Notes under the pieces: generated by a model
Database searches by the model: none
Told to the model about the DNA's origin: nothing
The model's input: the letters and a program-made list of their open reading frames with translations, nothing else
Virus record (IMG/VR): IMGVR_UViG_3300027513_000022
Coordinates: 1-48,576 of that record
DNA length: 48,576 nt
Strand: one strand, 5' to 3'
From: a virus
Made by a program: the position numbers and the translations under genes
Part shown: positions 32,495 to 40,245 of the stretch, piece by piece
How the letters are laid out: each line of letters starts with the position of its first letter
Position numbering within the stretch: position 1 is the first letter of the stretch

Positions 32495-32683
32495 CTACGT
32501 GGCGAAACTCTATATTCTAGGCGGACTTACGTCGACGGAAGCTGGTAGCCTAGTAACCATATGGCTACGCGTCGCGCGCGGGGGCGCGAATCTCGTATCC
32601 AACTCGCTACTTCGCGTAGCCATCTTCGGCGTCCCGAGTAGGCATCCGGAGCGGCTCGAACCGCGCGGAAAGACGGCGGCCCG
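32495..32683. promoter_or_regulatory. AT-richer control region with inverted repeats (candidate origin or promoter)
   Basis: About 190 bp of atypically low GC just after the prim-pol. ATGGCTACGCG (32561-32571) has its exact complement CGCGTAGCCAT at 32613-32623. A third GTAGCC copy (32545-32550) forms a second inverted pair with GGCTAC (32563-32568). TATATT (32511-32516) fits a -10 box. A 32-bp alternating CG tract lies just upstream (about 32420-32448). A 61-codon frame (32500-32687) exists but has low third-position G/C. Confidence 0.45.
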
Positions 32684-35216
32684 ATGACGCTCAAGGAATA
32701 CCGCGTCGTCGGGCCGCCTTGACGACGGAACGGGGAAGACGACGTATCTCTCGAAGCAGGTCCGGCTGGGCGTGGACAAGTTCGGACCGAGCGGCGTGGT
32801 GGTCGCGTCGCTGACCCGGGCGGCCGCCCGGGAGGTCGCCGGGCGGGACCTCGGCGGCCTCGTCGAGGAGAACGTCGGGACGCTGCACGCGCTCTGCTGG
32901 CGCGCCCTGGGGCGCCCCAGGCTCGTCGCGGACCAGCTCGCCGAGTGGAACCAGGCCCACCCCCACTGGGCGCTCTCCGGGGCCCGCGACTCGGCGGACG
33001 AGGCGCCTGCCGCAGTCGACCCGCGCAAGGGCGCTCCGGGGGACGAGCGCGTCGAGCGCATGGAAAACCTCCGGCAGCGGAGGGTCCCGCCAGAGGCCTG
33101 GCCGGAGGACGTCGGCGCCTTCGCCGCCGCGTGGGGCGACTGGAAGAGCAAGGCTGGGCTGCTCGACTTCACCGACCTGCTGGAGCTCTGCCTACGCGAC
33201 GGCGTCTCGCCGGCCGGCTCGCCGAGCGCCGGGTACTTCGACGAGACGCAGGACTGGTCCCCGCTCGAACTCGCTCTCGTTCGACAATGGGCCGAGGAGA
33301 TGGATGGGATCGTCCTAGTGGGCGACCCGGCGCAGTGCCAGCCGGCCGGGACGATGGTTGACGTCGTTGGGGCCGGGCCCGTCCCGATCGAGTTTCTCGA
33401 CCCCAAGAAACACCGCGTCCAATCCTTCGACTCGCGCGAAGGGACGATCTGCGGCCGTGGGCGGAGCACGCGCGCGAGCTCCGGGAGACGATTCAATGTC
33501 GCCCGACGACACTACGAGGGAGAGATGCTGCGCGTGACCGTGGGCCTGTCGTCGACGGAGTGCACTCCGGATCACGTCTGGGTGGCTCGGTGGAATCCGG
33601 ACGCTCGCAGGAAGGGCCGATGCTGCGTGTATCTCATGCGCCGCGGCGATCGCTGGCGAGTCGGCTGGTGTCAGGTCTTCAACGCAGACGGCGGCCTCCA
33701 CCTCTGGATGCGCGCGCGACTAGAAAAAGCCGACGCGATCTGGGTCTTGGAGGTCGTCGACTCGCGAGCTCGAGCGTCCGAAATCGAATCGGCTGTAGCC
33801 GCCAGGTACGGCCTGCCGACCATTTGCTTCGAGCCGCGTCCAGAATCGACGCGGGGGCACATGACTCGCGAGTCGATCGAACGCGTCTTCGGAGCGCTCG
33901 CTGAGATTGACCTGACGGTCAGAGCGAAGGAATGCCTGAAGCGCCACGGGCGCGAGGTCGCATGGCCGCTGATCTCGAATCCTAGGCCGAAGGGCCGAAA
34001 CACCATCTTTCGAGTCAGGGCGTGCAACCTGATCGAAGAGCTGATGTGCGTCCCGGTCACGTGGCCGAACGGTCGCGATGTTCGGTGGCTGCCCGTATCG
34101 ATCGAGATCGAGGATGAGTTCGAAGGGCCGGTCTACTCGCTCGAGGTCGAGCGCGACGTGACCTACGTCGCCGACGGGATCGTCACGCATAACTGCCTTT
34201 ACTCGTGGCGAGGCTCGGCGCCGCGCGGGTTCCTCGAGCCCGCGATCGATGAGAAGGATTGGCGCGTGCTCGCGCAGAGCTACCGCGTCCCCCGCGTCGT
34301 TCGGGACGCCTCGCTCGCCTGGATCAGGCGCTGCGAGACCGAGGTCGACTTCGAGTACCACGCGCGCGACGACGACGGCGAGCTCGTGACGATGAACGGC
34401 GGCGGCTACCTCTCGCGCGGCCTGGGCGACGGCGAATGGGTGGCCGACGAGCTGGAGCGCCGGACCGAGAACGGCGACACGGCGATGGTCCTCGCGAGCT
34501 GCGCCTACATGCTGCAGGCGACGATCCGCTCGCTGCGCGCGCGGGGGGCGCCGTTCTGGAACCCGTGGCGCACGAAAAATGGAGCCTGGAACCCGTTGCG
34601 CGGCGGCGCCGATCGGTTGGTCTCGATGATCCGCCCGATGAGGCCCGACCTGCTCGGCGGAACCGACCCGTCCCGGGTGCGGGTTTGGACCTTCCCGGAG
34701 CTCCTCCGGTTCCTCGAGCCCGTCGAGGCCGAGGGCGCGCTACGCAAGGGGGGCAAGAAGCACCTGCAGGCCCGAGCGCGCGACGACGCGAAGCTGGCAA
34801 ACCCGCTCCCGGCGACGTCGACGGACCTCGAGGCGATCCTGGAGCCGGCTGCGCTCGGATCCCTGCGCGAGGCGATGATGAGCCCGGCGCCCTGGCGCTG
34901 GCTCGGGGATCGTCTCCTGGAGAGCTGGCGCGCGCGCCTGGAGTACGCGCTCGCGGTCTGCGAGAAGCGCGGCGCCCGCGCGCTCGTCGACGAGCCGCGG
35001 ATCGTGACCGGGACGGTGCACTCGACGAAGGGCGCGGAGGCGACGCACGTCCTGCTCTCGCCCGAGCTGTCGACGTCGGGCGCCGACGAGTGGGTGCGGG
35101 GAGGCGAGCACCGCGACGCGGTGCGGCGAGTGTTCTACGTCGGGATGACGCGTGCGCGCCGGTCGCTCACGCTACTGTCCCCCAGCGGAGGAAGGAGCGT
35201 TCCGTGGCAGAGATGA
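32684..35216 (+). CDS. UvrD/Rep-type helicase, interrupted by an intein and a 7-nt frame break
   Basis: Begins ATG 32684 as MTLKEYRVVGPP, then stops at 32720-32722. The frame beginning at 32721 continues GTGKTTYLSKQ. Removing 7 nt restores GPPGTGKTTYL, a perfect Walker A. Then follow a superfamily 1 helicase: VVVASLTRAAAREV, a Q-rich domain, FDETQDW (motif II), GDPAQ/CLYSWRGS (motif III, split by an intein at 33336-34193), VHSTKGAEATHVLL (motif V) and FYVGMTRARRS (motif VI). Without the frame break the mature protein is about 540 residues. If translation begins only at GTG 32772, Walker A is lost. Possible causes: mutation, sequencing error, or recoding. Confidence 0.75.
33336..34193 (+). other. 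Intein (286 aa) in the helicase, with GIY-YIG-like insert
   Basis: It starts at Cys (CQPAGTMV, block A), has block B around TECTPDHVW (Thr77, His80), block F YVADGIVTHN and ends Asn followed by extein Cys+1 (CLYSWRGS). This is a complete class 1 splicing set. Splicing would restore GDPAQCLYSWRGS, helicase motif III. Between blocks B and F lies CCVYLMRRGDRWRVGWC, then Arg126 and AseiEsAV (Glu151), which resembles a GIY-YIG nuclease (VY...RVG, Arg, Glu) rather than LAGLIDADG. Codon use is less GC-biased than the flanks, indicating separate origin. Confidence 0.85.
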
Positions 35217-35905
35217 GCGAGCTAGACGAGGACTGCGACGGGAGCCTGCGAACGACCGAGGACTGCCGCATGAAGTACACGCCGCAAGGATTCGCGACGA
35301 CCGAGCCGAGCCGCGTCGAGCGACTCGGCAAGGACCCGCTCGAGCCGTACGCGAGCTGGGGCGACGCGAAGGCTGCGCTCGACCTCTTCGTGAAGCGCGT
35401 GCGCGACGCGCGCGACAACTTCGCCGTGCCCGACGTCGTGCTCGCCTTCGGCGCGACATTTCGCCGCGAGGGCCGCGTCGAGGCGTTCATCGCTGCGGTC
35501 TCGATCGGCGACCCGATGCGCGCGGAGCTGCTCGCGACGAAGGCGATGGCCGTCGCCGGCGAGGAGCGGCGCAAGACGCTCGACGGAGTCCTGCGGCCAG
35601 GTGCATCCGTGCCGCCGAAGCCGTTTCGCGTGCCCGACCCGAAGCCGATCCAGGGGCTGCGTCTCGGTGGGGATGATGCGGATGGAGAGCCGCCCGCGCA
35701 GCCGAAGCACGGCCACGGGTTCAAGCACGTGCCGTGCGAGACGGCCGGAGAATGGATCGATCGAGTTCGCAGAACGAAGATCCCATTGATCGATGCGCCG
35801 TTTACGGCCATCTACCCGGTCGACCCGCGCGACGGCGGAGAGTGGACGCGCGAGCGCCTCGAGTCCTTCGTCGCCGAACTTGCGCCGGCACCGAGGAAAC
35901 CATGA
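35204..35905 (+). CDS. Hypothetical protein after the helicase
   Basis: A 233-residue protein. GTG 35204 is preferred because AGGAAGGAG ends 6 nt upstream; ATG 35213 overlaps the helicase stop. An acidic start (MSELDEDCDGSLRTTEDC in frame) is followed by a helical, basic middle (SWGDAKAALDLFVKRVRDAR) and VPDVVLAFGATFRREGRVEA. The C-terminal half has FRVPDPKPIQGLRLGG and then HGHGFKHVPCETAGEWIDR with a His/Cys cluster. No family is recognised. Its place between helicase and other small early genes suggests replication or host-takeover roles. Confidence 0.5.
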   Translation: MAEMSELDEDCDGSLRTTEDCRMKYTPQGFATTEPSRVERLGKDPLEPYASWGDAKAALDLFVKRVRDARDNFAVPDVVLAFGATFRREGRVEAFIAAVSIGDPMRAELLATKAMAVAGEERRKTLDGVLRPGASVPPKPFRVPDPKPIQGLRLGGDDADGEPPAQPKHGHGFKHVPCETAGEWIDRVRRTKIPLIDAPFTAIYPVDPRDGGEWTRERLESFVAELAPAPRKP

Positions 35906-36171
35906 GCGACGACATTGCTCATGTGTCGATCGCGAAGCTCCGCGCGATCGCGCGTGCGCCGGACCCGCTCGAGGCGATCCGCGCTGCGACCGCAGACGGC
36001 GCCGCGATCGGCGACGTCGTGCGCGCGCTGGCGCGGGAGGCCTGGTGGTGCCGCGAGCCGCTGGCGATCATTCGCGGCGATGGCCCGCTGGAGCACGCCA
36101 GCGACGGGATACACGCGACCAACGTTCGAAACTTCGCAGACGACCGCGGGCTGTACCGCGGCCACCCCTAG
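35902..36171 (+). CDS. Small hypothetical protein
   Basis: An 89-residue protein; the ATG overlaps the previous stop as ATGA. It is helical at the start (SIAKLRAIARAPDPLEAIRA), then DVVRALAREAWWCREPLAII, and ends in SDGIHATNVRNFADDRGLYR. One Trp-Trp-Cys segment and an Asp/His-rich end are the only notable features. No family is recognised. Translational coupling and codon bias support that it is real. Confidence 0.5.
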   Translation: MSDDIAHVSIAKLRAIARAPDPLEAIRAATADGAAIGDVVRALAREAWWCREPLAIIRGDGPLEHASDGIHATNVRNFADDRGLYRGHP

Positions 36172-36201
36172 CAACCCGGTAGAGAAAGGAACGCAGCAAG
36201 C

Positions 36202-36567
36202 ATGGCCCTGGAGAAGTTCGGAGTAGCAGCGCTCGCCAAGATCGACGAGGGTCGGATCGGCGTGGCGTTCGATGAGGCGATCAAGCGGTGCGAGGCGGAT
36301 TGCAAGGACCGCCCCGCGCTGAAGGAGGCTCGGAAGATCACGCTCACGGCGACGATCGTCCCGAGCGTGGCGCCGGACGGCGAGATGGAGAGCTGCGACC
36401 TGCAGTTCGTGATCAAGGAGACGATCCCCGACCGCAAGACGCGCGTCTACAACGCAATCTCGAAGCGCGGCGGGCTCTACCTCAACGAGCTATCGCCCGA
36501 CGACGCGCGGCAGCTCACGCTCGACGAGAAGGAAGGCCCGAGGAAGGCGGTGGGCGATGCTCGCTGA
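36202..36567 (+). CDS. Hypothetical phage protein (KITLTATIVP family look)
   Basis: A 121-residue protein preceded by GAAAGGAACG. A helix (ALAKIDEGRIGVAFDEAIKR) with two Cys is followed by strands KITLTATIVPSVAPDGEM and SCDLQFVIKETIPDRKTRVY, then a block LYLNELSPDDARQLTLDE. Such a helix plus beta-meander pair is often found as a small phage gene paired with a larger partner. Here the partner is the next gene, which overlaps its end by 11 nt. I cannot assign a biochemical role, but recombination or replication is plausible from the neighbourhood. Confidence 0.5.
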   Translation: MALEKFGVAALAKIDEGRIGVAFDEAIKRCEADCKDRPALKEARKITLTATIVPSVAPDGEMESCDLQFVIKETIPDRKTRVYNAISKRGGLYLNELSPDDARQLTLDEKEGPRKAVGDAR

Positions 36568-37345
36568 CTTCCTAGACAGGCTCGTCGCGCTGGCGAACAA
36601 GGCGAACGACGTCCAGGTGCACGAGGTCCCCGGGTTCCCGAACCACGTCGCTCTGCGCAGCGGGACGGCGGTCGATCTGAAGGAGAAGCCGGCGCGCGGC
36701 CGGTTCTACGTGATCCGGTCGCTCGGCGACCTGATCGCGCTCGTGAAGGACAAGGCCATCTGCACGGCGCCGGAGGTGTTCCACGGCGGCGGCCTAGGGA
36801 GCCAGGGCGTGCGGGTCGTGCTCGACCGCGCGAAGCGAACGGAGGTCGCGTTCATGCCGACCCACGAGACGGATCGATTCGCAACGCTGCGCAAGCTGCG
36901 CCGCGAGCCGACCGGGATGTTCGTGCCCGAGGCGATCCGGCTTCTGCGGTTCGACCTGCAGGCGGTCGGCGCCGACGCGCTCGTCGCGGCGCTGCGGCGC
37001 GTCGACTTCAAGCGGACCGAGGCCGGCGGGGCGACGACCGAGCACGGGCGGGAGAGCCTCGGCCGATCGGTCGAGGCGATCGTCCAGCAGGCGGCCGACA
37101 TACCCGAGATGTTCGTTGCGAACGCGCCGATCTACCAGGTCGACGGCCTGCGCCACATCGCGCCGGCGGTCCCCTGCGGCGTCTACCTCGACGTCCACGC
37201 GCAGAAGGTCGCCCTGCGGCCTTACGCGGACGCGATCGAGGAGGCCGTCAGCGCGGCCCAGGCAGAGATCCACGCGATCCTGACGGCGGCGCTGCCTGGC
37301 GTTGCGGTGTTCCAGGGCGAGCCGGTGCTCGAGGGCGAAGAGTAG
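36557..37345 (+). CDS. Hypothetical protein, partner of the 121-aa gene
   Basis: A 262-residue protein with ATG 36557 inside the previous gene's end. It begins with a helix (FLDRLVALANKANDVQVHEV), then strands, then RFYVIRSLGDLIALVKDKAI. The middle (PTHETDRFATLRKLRREPTG, MFVPEAIRLLRFDLQAVGAD) is helical. ESLGRSVEAIVQQAADIPEM and a C-terminal beta/alpha part (YLDVHAQKVALRPYADAIEE) follow. The layout loosely recalls the DUF2303 group of phage proteins, but I do not claim membership. Function unknown. Confidence 0.5.
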   Translation: MLADFLDRLVALANKANDVQVHEVPGFPNHVALRSGTAVDLKEKPARGRFYVIRSLGDLIALVKDKAICTAPEVFHGGGLGSQGVRVVLDRAKRTEVAFMPTHETDRFATLRKLRREPTGMFVPEAIRLLRFDLQAVGADALVAALRRVDFKRTEAGGATTEHGRESLGRSVEAIVQQAADIPEMFVANAPIYQVDGLRHIAPAVPCGVYLDVHAQKVALRPYADAIEEAVSAAQAEIHAILTAALPGVAVFQGEPVLEGEE

Positions 37346-37352
37346 GGCGACC

Positions 37353-38060
37353 GTGCCGACGTCGACGAACCAGGCTGTGCTCCAGGCGGCGGAGGATCTC
37401 CGTCGCCTGGGGCTCGAGCCGACCGACCGCGGCAACGGGCACCTCCAGGTGCGCGTCGGCCGCGGCCGCGTCGTGAATTGGTACCCGGCGTCCAGCCGGC
37501 GGTGCGCGTACGTGAACGGCGAGCGCAGCGCGGTCGAGCGGGCGACGGCCGAGGTCGTCGCGCGCCTCGCGCGCGAGGGACCGCCAAAGAGGGCGCTGGG
37601 GCCCGTCGCCTTCCGCCCGCGGTCGGTCCCGCTGAACGCGAACATCAGCGCCGGGCTTCTGCGCGCGCTGCCCGCCGGCCTGGCGTCCGGCCTCGCGGTG
37701 AACCGATCACCGCGCGGCCTCGCGGCCACGATCGTCGCGAACGAGCACGTCGTCGCGGCAGCGCGCGCGTACCGGCCGCCGCCTGGCTGCCCCCTCGACG
37801 GGCCGCGCGCGCCGGCTGAGCCGAAGCCCCGGATGAAGCTCGACGTCTACCTGGGCGGTCTGAGCCGCGCGTACGTCCTGCTCCTGCGCGCGACTCCGGG
37901 CGGGCTGACGACGCGCGCCGCCGCGCGCGCCCTCGGGGCTCGGCTCGAGCACGTCGCGCTCGCGGAGGAGAAGGCGATCGAGGCGGGCGCGGCGACGGCC
38001 GCCGTCGAGGAGATCCGCGGCGGGCGCGTCGTGCGGGCGACGGAGGAGGTCGCGCGATGA
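37353..38060 (+). CDS. Hypothetical protein with small nucleic-acid-binding-like N-terminus
   Basis: A 235-residue protein from GTG 37353. The first 65 residues (VLQAAEDLRRLGLEPTDRGN, GHLQVRVGRGRVVNWYPASS) resemble a small alpha/beta fold that binds RNA or DNA, as in HicA-like folds, though the usual active residues are not evident. The second half is helical and basic (AAARALGARLEHVALAEEKA, then EIRGGRVVRATEEVAR). The stop overlaps the DUF5131 gene by 4 nt. The middle is Pro/Ala-rich (YRPPPGCPLDGPRAPAEPKP), a linker. Confidence 0.45.
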   Translation: MPTSTNQAVLQAAEDLRRLGLEPTDRGNGHLQVRVGRGRVVNWYPASSRRCAYVNGERSAVERATAEVVARLAREGPPKRALGPVAFRPRSVPLNANISAGLLRALPAGLASGLAVNRSPRGLAATIVANEHVVAAARAYRPPPGCPLDGPRAPAEPKPRMKLDVYLGGLSRAYVLLLRATPGGLTTRAAARALGARLEHVALAEEKAIEAGAATAAVEEIRGGRVVRATEEVAR

Positions 38061-39091
38061 GTGTCTCTACCTCGATCGCCTGGACCGACGCCACGTGGAC
38101 GCCGCTACGCGCGCGGCGGCTCGACGACGGCAAGGTCGGCTGGCACTGCGAGAAGGTCAGCGCCGGCTGCGCCTCGTGCTACGCCGAGACGTTCAACGGC
38201 CGACGCCTGCCGAACGGCGGGACGGGCCTACCCTACGCGCGAGACAAGCGCGGCCTCTCCGAGCACTACATCGACGAGTCGATCCTCGCGCAGCCGCTCA
38301 AGTGGAGGAAGCCGCGCCGCGTGTTCGTCTGCTCGATGACGGACCTGTTCGGCGAGTGGGTTACCGACGATCAGATCGACCAGGTGTTCGCCGTGATGGC
38401 GCTCGCGCGGCAGCACACGTTCCAGGTTCTGACGAAGCGCGCGGAGCGGATGCGCGCGTGGGCGGAGTCGCGACGTCGGCGGACGAAGCACATCTCCGAC
38501 GCCGGGATTCGGCTGATCGAGGAGAACGGATGGTGCGTCGAGGAGCAGTGGGAGGGATGCTTCCCGACCAGGAACGTCTGGCTCGGGGTCTCCTGCGAGG
38601 ACCAGGCGACGGCGGACGCGCGGATCCCGATCCTGCTCGACACGCCGGCCGCGGTGCGGTTCGTGAGCGCGGAGCCGCTGCTGGGTCCGATCGAGTTCCA
38701 ATGCGCGTGGATCGGCCACGCCGGGACGATCGCGTCGAACACGGCCGAAGAGGTTGGGTTCCGCGAGGGCGGCCGCGTCTGCATCAAGTATGGGCGCGAG
38801 ATCGACTGGCTCATCGTCGGCGGTGAGAGCGGGCCCGGCGCGCGGCCGTGCGACGTCGCGTGGGTCCGATCGATCGTCGGACAATGCCGCGACGCGCTGG
38901 TGCCGTGCTTCGTGAAGCAGCTCGGCGCCAATCCGTTCGAGGTCGATCCCGATCCGACGCACGGACACTTTCCGTGCGCGATCGACGGAGCGTACAAGAT
39001 GGCGATGACGTCGATCTCCTTACGCGACCGCAAGGGCGGCGACCCGAGAGAGTGGCCGGAGGACCTGCGGGTCCGGGAGTTTCCGAGATGA
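38057..39091 (+). CDS. DUF5131 (phage Gp37/Gp68 family) protein
   Basis: A 344-residue protein. Its start overlaps the previous stop (ATGA). It has the Gp37/Gp68 pattern: IAWTDATWTPL, CEKVSAGCASCYAETF with three spaced cysteines, then RRVFVCSMTDLFGEWV and QHTFQVLTKRAERM. The second half has NVWLGVSCEDQATADARIPI, VRFVSAEPLLGPI, WLIVGGESGPGARPCD and a tail with PCFVKQLG. Cys spacing resembles radical SAM-type enzymes, and an iron-sulfur role has been proposed for the family, but the reaction is unknown. It is common in phages and plasmids. Confidence 0.75.
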   Translation: MSVSTSIAWTDATWTPLRARRLDDGKVGWHCEKVSAGCASCYAETFNGRRLPNGGTGLPYARDKRGLSEHYIDESILAQPLKWRKPRRVFVCSMTDLFGEWVTDDQIDQVFAVMALARQHTFQVLTKRAERMRAWAESRRRRTKHISDAGIRLIEENGWCVEEQWEGCFPTRNVWLGVSCEDQATADARIPILLDTPAAVRFVSAEPLLGPIEFQCAWIGHAGTIASNTAEEVGFREGGRVCIKYGREIDWLIVGGESGPGARPCDVAWVRSIVGQCRDALVPCFVKQLGANPFEVDPDPTHGHFPCAIDGAYKMAMTSISLRDRKGGDPREWPEDLRVREFPR

Positions 39092-39339
39092 GGACGGTGG
39101 ACGAGTGGACCGACCGCTACGCCGAGCTCCTGGTCGAGGAAGGCTGGGGCGGCGCCGGCGAGGCATACGTGCGCGAGGCCGATCGCCGCGCGCTGCGCCG
39201 GCTGGCGGTCGAGATGCGCGACGAGATCGTTTCGGCGCTCGCGCGCGCCCTCGCGGAGAAGGGTCCTCACTGGCGAAGACAACGCCGAGCGGGCGCAGAT
39301 CGGCCGCTCCGTTGTGCGAGGAGCCGAGGTCTTCACTGA
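39088..39339 (+). pseudogene. Truncated phage gene cut by a transposase fragment
   Basis: Starts ATG 39088 (ATGA overlap) as MRTVDEWTDRYAELLVEEGW and GGAGEAYVREADRRALRRLA, clean helical coding sequence with good bias. After ALAEKG (about 39260) the frame turns into Arg-rich noise and stops at 39339. At exactly that point a different frame begins coding for an IS transposase C-terminus, so the original gene lost its 3' part. The original product is unknown. Confidence 0.6.
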
Positions 39340-39663
39340 CGACGCCCGCACGTACGATGCGCTCGGCGAGAGCTTCGCCCATGAGGCCATCGACCACTCG
39401 CGCGAGTACGTGCGCGGCCACGTCCACACGAATGGCATCGAGAACTTCTGGTCTTGCTTCAAGCGGACGCTCAAAGGGACCTACATCCACGTCGCGCCGT
39501 TCCACCTGGCACGGTACACGACTGAACAGGTCTTCCGCTTCAACGCCCGCAAGGGCAACGACTCCGACCGTTTCCGAGACGCGCTGGCCGGAGTGTTCGG
39601 CCGCCGCTTGACCTATCGACTCCTCGCCGGGATTGACGGCGCTGGGTTCATGTCCCTGACCTG
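39263..39663 (+). mobile_element. IS1595/ISXO2-like transposase, 3' fragment
   Basis: From about 39263 the frame reads GEDNAERAQIGRSVVRGAEV, FTDDARTYDAL, HSREYVRGHVHTNGIENFWS, CFKRTLKGTYIHVAPFHLAR and YTTEQVFRFNAR, the C-terminal half of ISXO2-like DDE transposases with the conserved TDD and His-Thr-Asn-Gly-x-Glu region. The N-terminal half, including its zinc ribbon and first catalytic Asp, is absent. A GTG at 39314 is the first start, so no complete transposase is made. No inverted ends were confirmed. Confidence 0.75.
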
Positions 39664-39674
39664 AGGAAATCACG

Positions 39675-39917
39675 ATGACCACGCTGATAGAGGAATTGCG
39701 TACTGCCGCGCGGGCCACGAGCACGCATCCAGCTTGGAGCCTGTCGGACAAGCTGCGCCGCGCCGCCGCCGTGCTGGAGGCGCTGACCGTGCTCGCCGAA
39801 GAGAAGGCCGCCGAGAATTGCTACTGCGACATGCCGGGGCCGGGTGAAGACGGCGTGATCGAGTGCGACCGCTGTCGGTTCCGTGCCGCGCTGGCCGCCA
39901 AGCCGGGGGCGCAGTGA
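39675..39917 (+). CDS. Small Cys-containing protein, possibly acquired
   Basis: An 80-residue protein starting right after the transposase remnant. A helix (LIEELRTAARATSTHPAWSL, LSDKLRRAAAVLEALTVLAE) is followed by ENCYCDMPGPGEDG and IECDRCRFRAAL, a CxC plus CxxC set suited to zinc. Codon use (CTG-rich, more A/T at third positions) differs from flanking phage genes, so it may have arrived with the IS-associated segment. No family is recognised. Confidence 0.5.
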   Translation: MTTLIEELRTAARATSTHPAWSLSDKLRRAAAVLEALTVLAEEKAAENCYCDMPGPGEDGVIECDRCRFRAALAAKPGAQ

Positions 39918-40060
39918 TGCCTGCCGCCGCAGACCGAAAGCCGCGCGGCTGGGGTGCGTTCGACGCGCTCGCCCGCAAACTGGCCCGCGTTCCGAAGGGA
40001 GCCGTGGACAAGGCGATTGCCAAGACTCCGAGGCGGAAGCGCCGGAAGCGTAAGGGCTGA
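39917..40060 (+). CDS. Small basic protein
   Basis: A 47-residue protein whose ATG 39917 overlaps the previous stop (TGATG). It reads MPAAADRKPRGWGAFDALAR, then KLARVPKGAVDKAIAKTPRR and ends KRRKRKG. The ending is strongly basic and likely binds nucleic acid. It is part of the same atypical-codon segment as the preceding gene, and probably co-transcribed with it. The function is unknown. A palindrome lies 11 nt after its stop. Confidence 0.5.
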   Translation: MPAAADRKPRGWGAFDALARKLARVPKGAVDKAIAKTPRRKRRKRKG

Positions 40061-40070
40061 AACGTGAGGA

Positions 40071-40083
40071 CTACCATTGGTAG
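40071..40083. promoter_or_regulatory. 13-bp palindrome, possible operator
   Basis: CTACCATTGGTAG (40071-40083) is a perfect 6-bp inverted repeat around one base. It sits in an AT-richer 35-bp gap before the ATG at 40096, with a partial copy (CTACTGGTA) at 40086-40094. Such a site could bind a dimeric regulator of the genes downstream. Confidence 0.4.
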
Positions 40084-40095
40084 CTACTACTGGTA

Positions 40096-40245
40096 ATGTT
40101 CATGGTGCTCCAAGTATGTCACTGCCCGGAGAAGGCGGTCCGCGCGGTGCTCGGCGCCATGCCGTGCGATCGAACGCCGTCGTGCTCGGTGACCCTCGGC
40201 GACTCGTTCAAGTGCGCGCCGTGCGCCGCGAGGTCGGGCCTATGA
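40096..40245 (+). CDS. Small Cys-rich protein
   Basis: A 49-residue protein from ATG 40096; ATG 40102 is an alternative start. It reads MFMVLQVCHCPEKAVRAVLG, AMPCDRTPSCSV and SFKCAPCAARSGL, with seven cysteines arranged CxC, C...C and CxxC, consistent with a zinc-binding fold. The stop overlaps the next start (ATGA), which supports its reality even though no ribosome site is visible. Function unknown; probably a nucleic-acid- or protein-binding early factor. Confidence 0.45.
   Translation: MFMVLQVCHCPEKAVRAVLGAMPCDRTPSCSVTLGDSFKCAPCAARSGL

Noticed and set aside
32640-32680. tRNA-like T-arm (GGCTCGAACC)
   Set aside because: Loop has the wrong length and no acceptor or anticodon arms can be built around it.
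32500-32687. 61-codon frame before the helicase
   Set aside because: Ends with an ATGA overlap, but codon bias is weak and the region carries inverted repeats and a TATATT box, so it reads as regulatory DNA.
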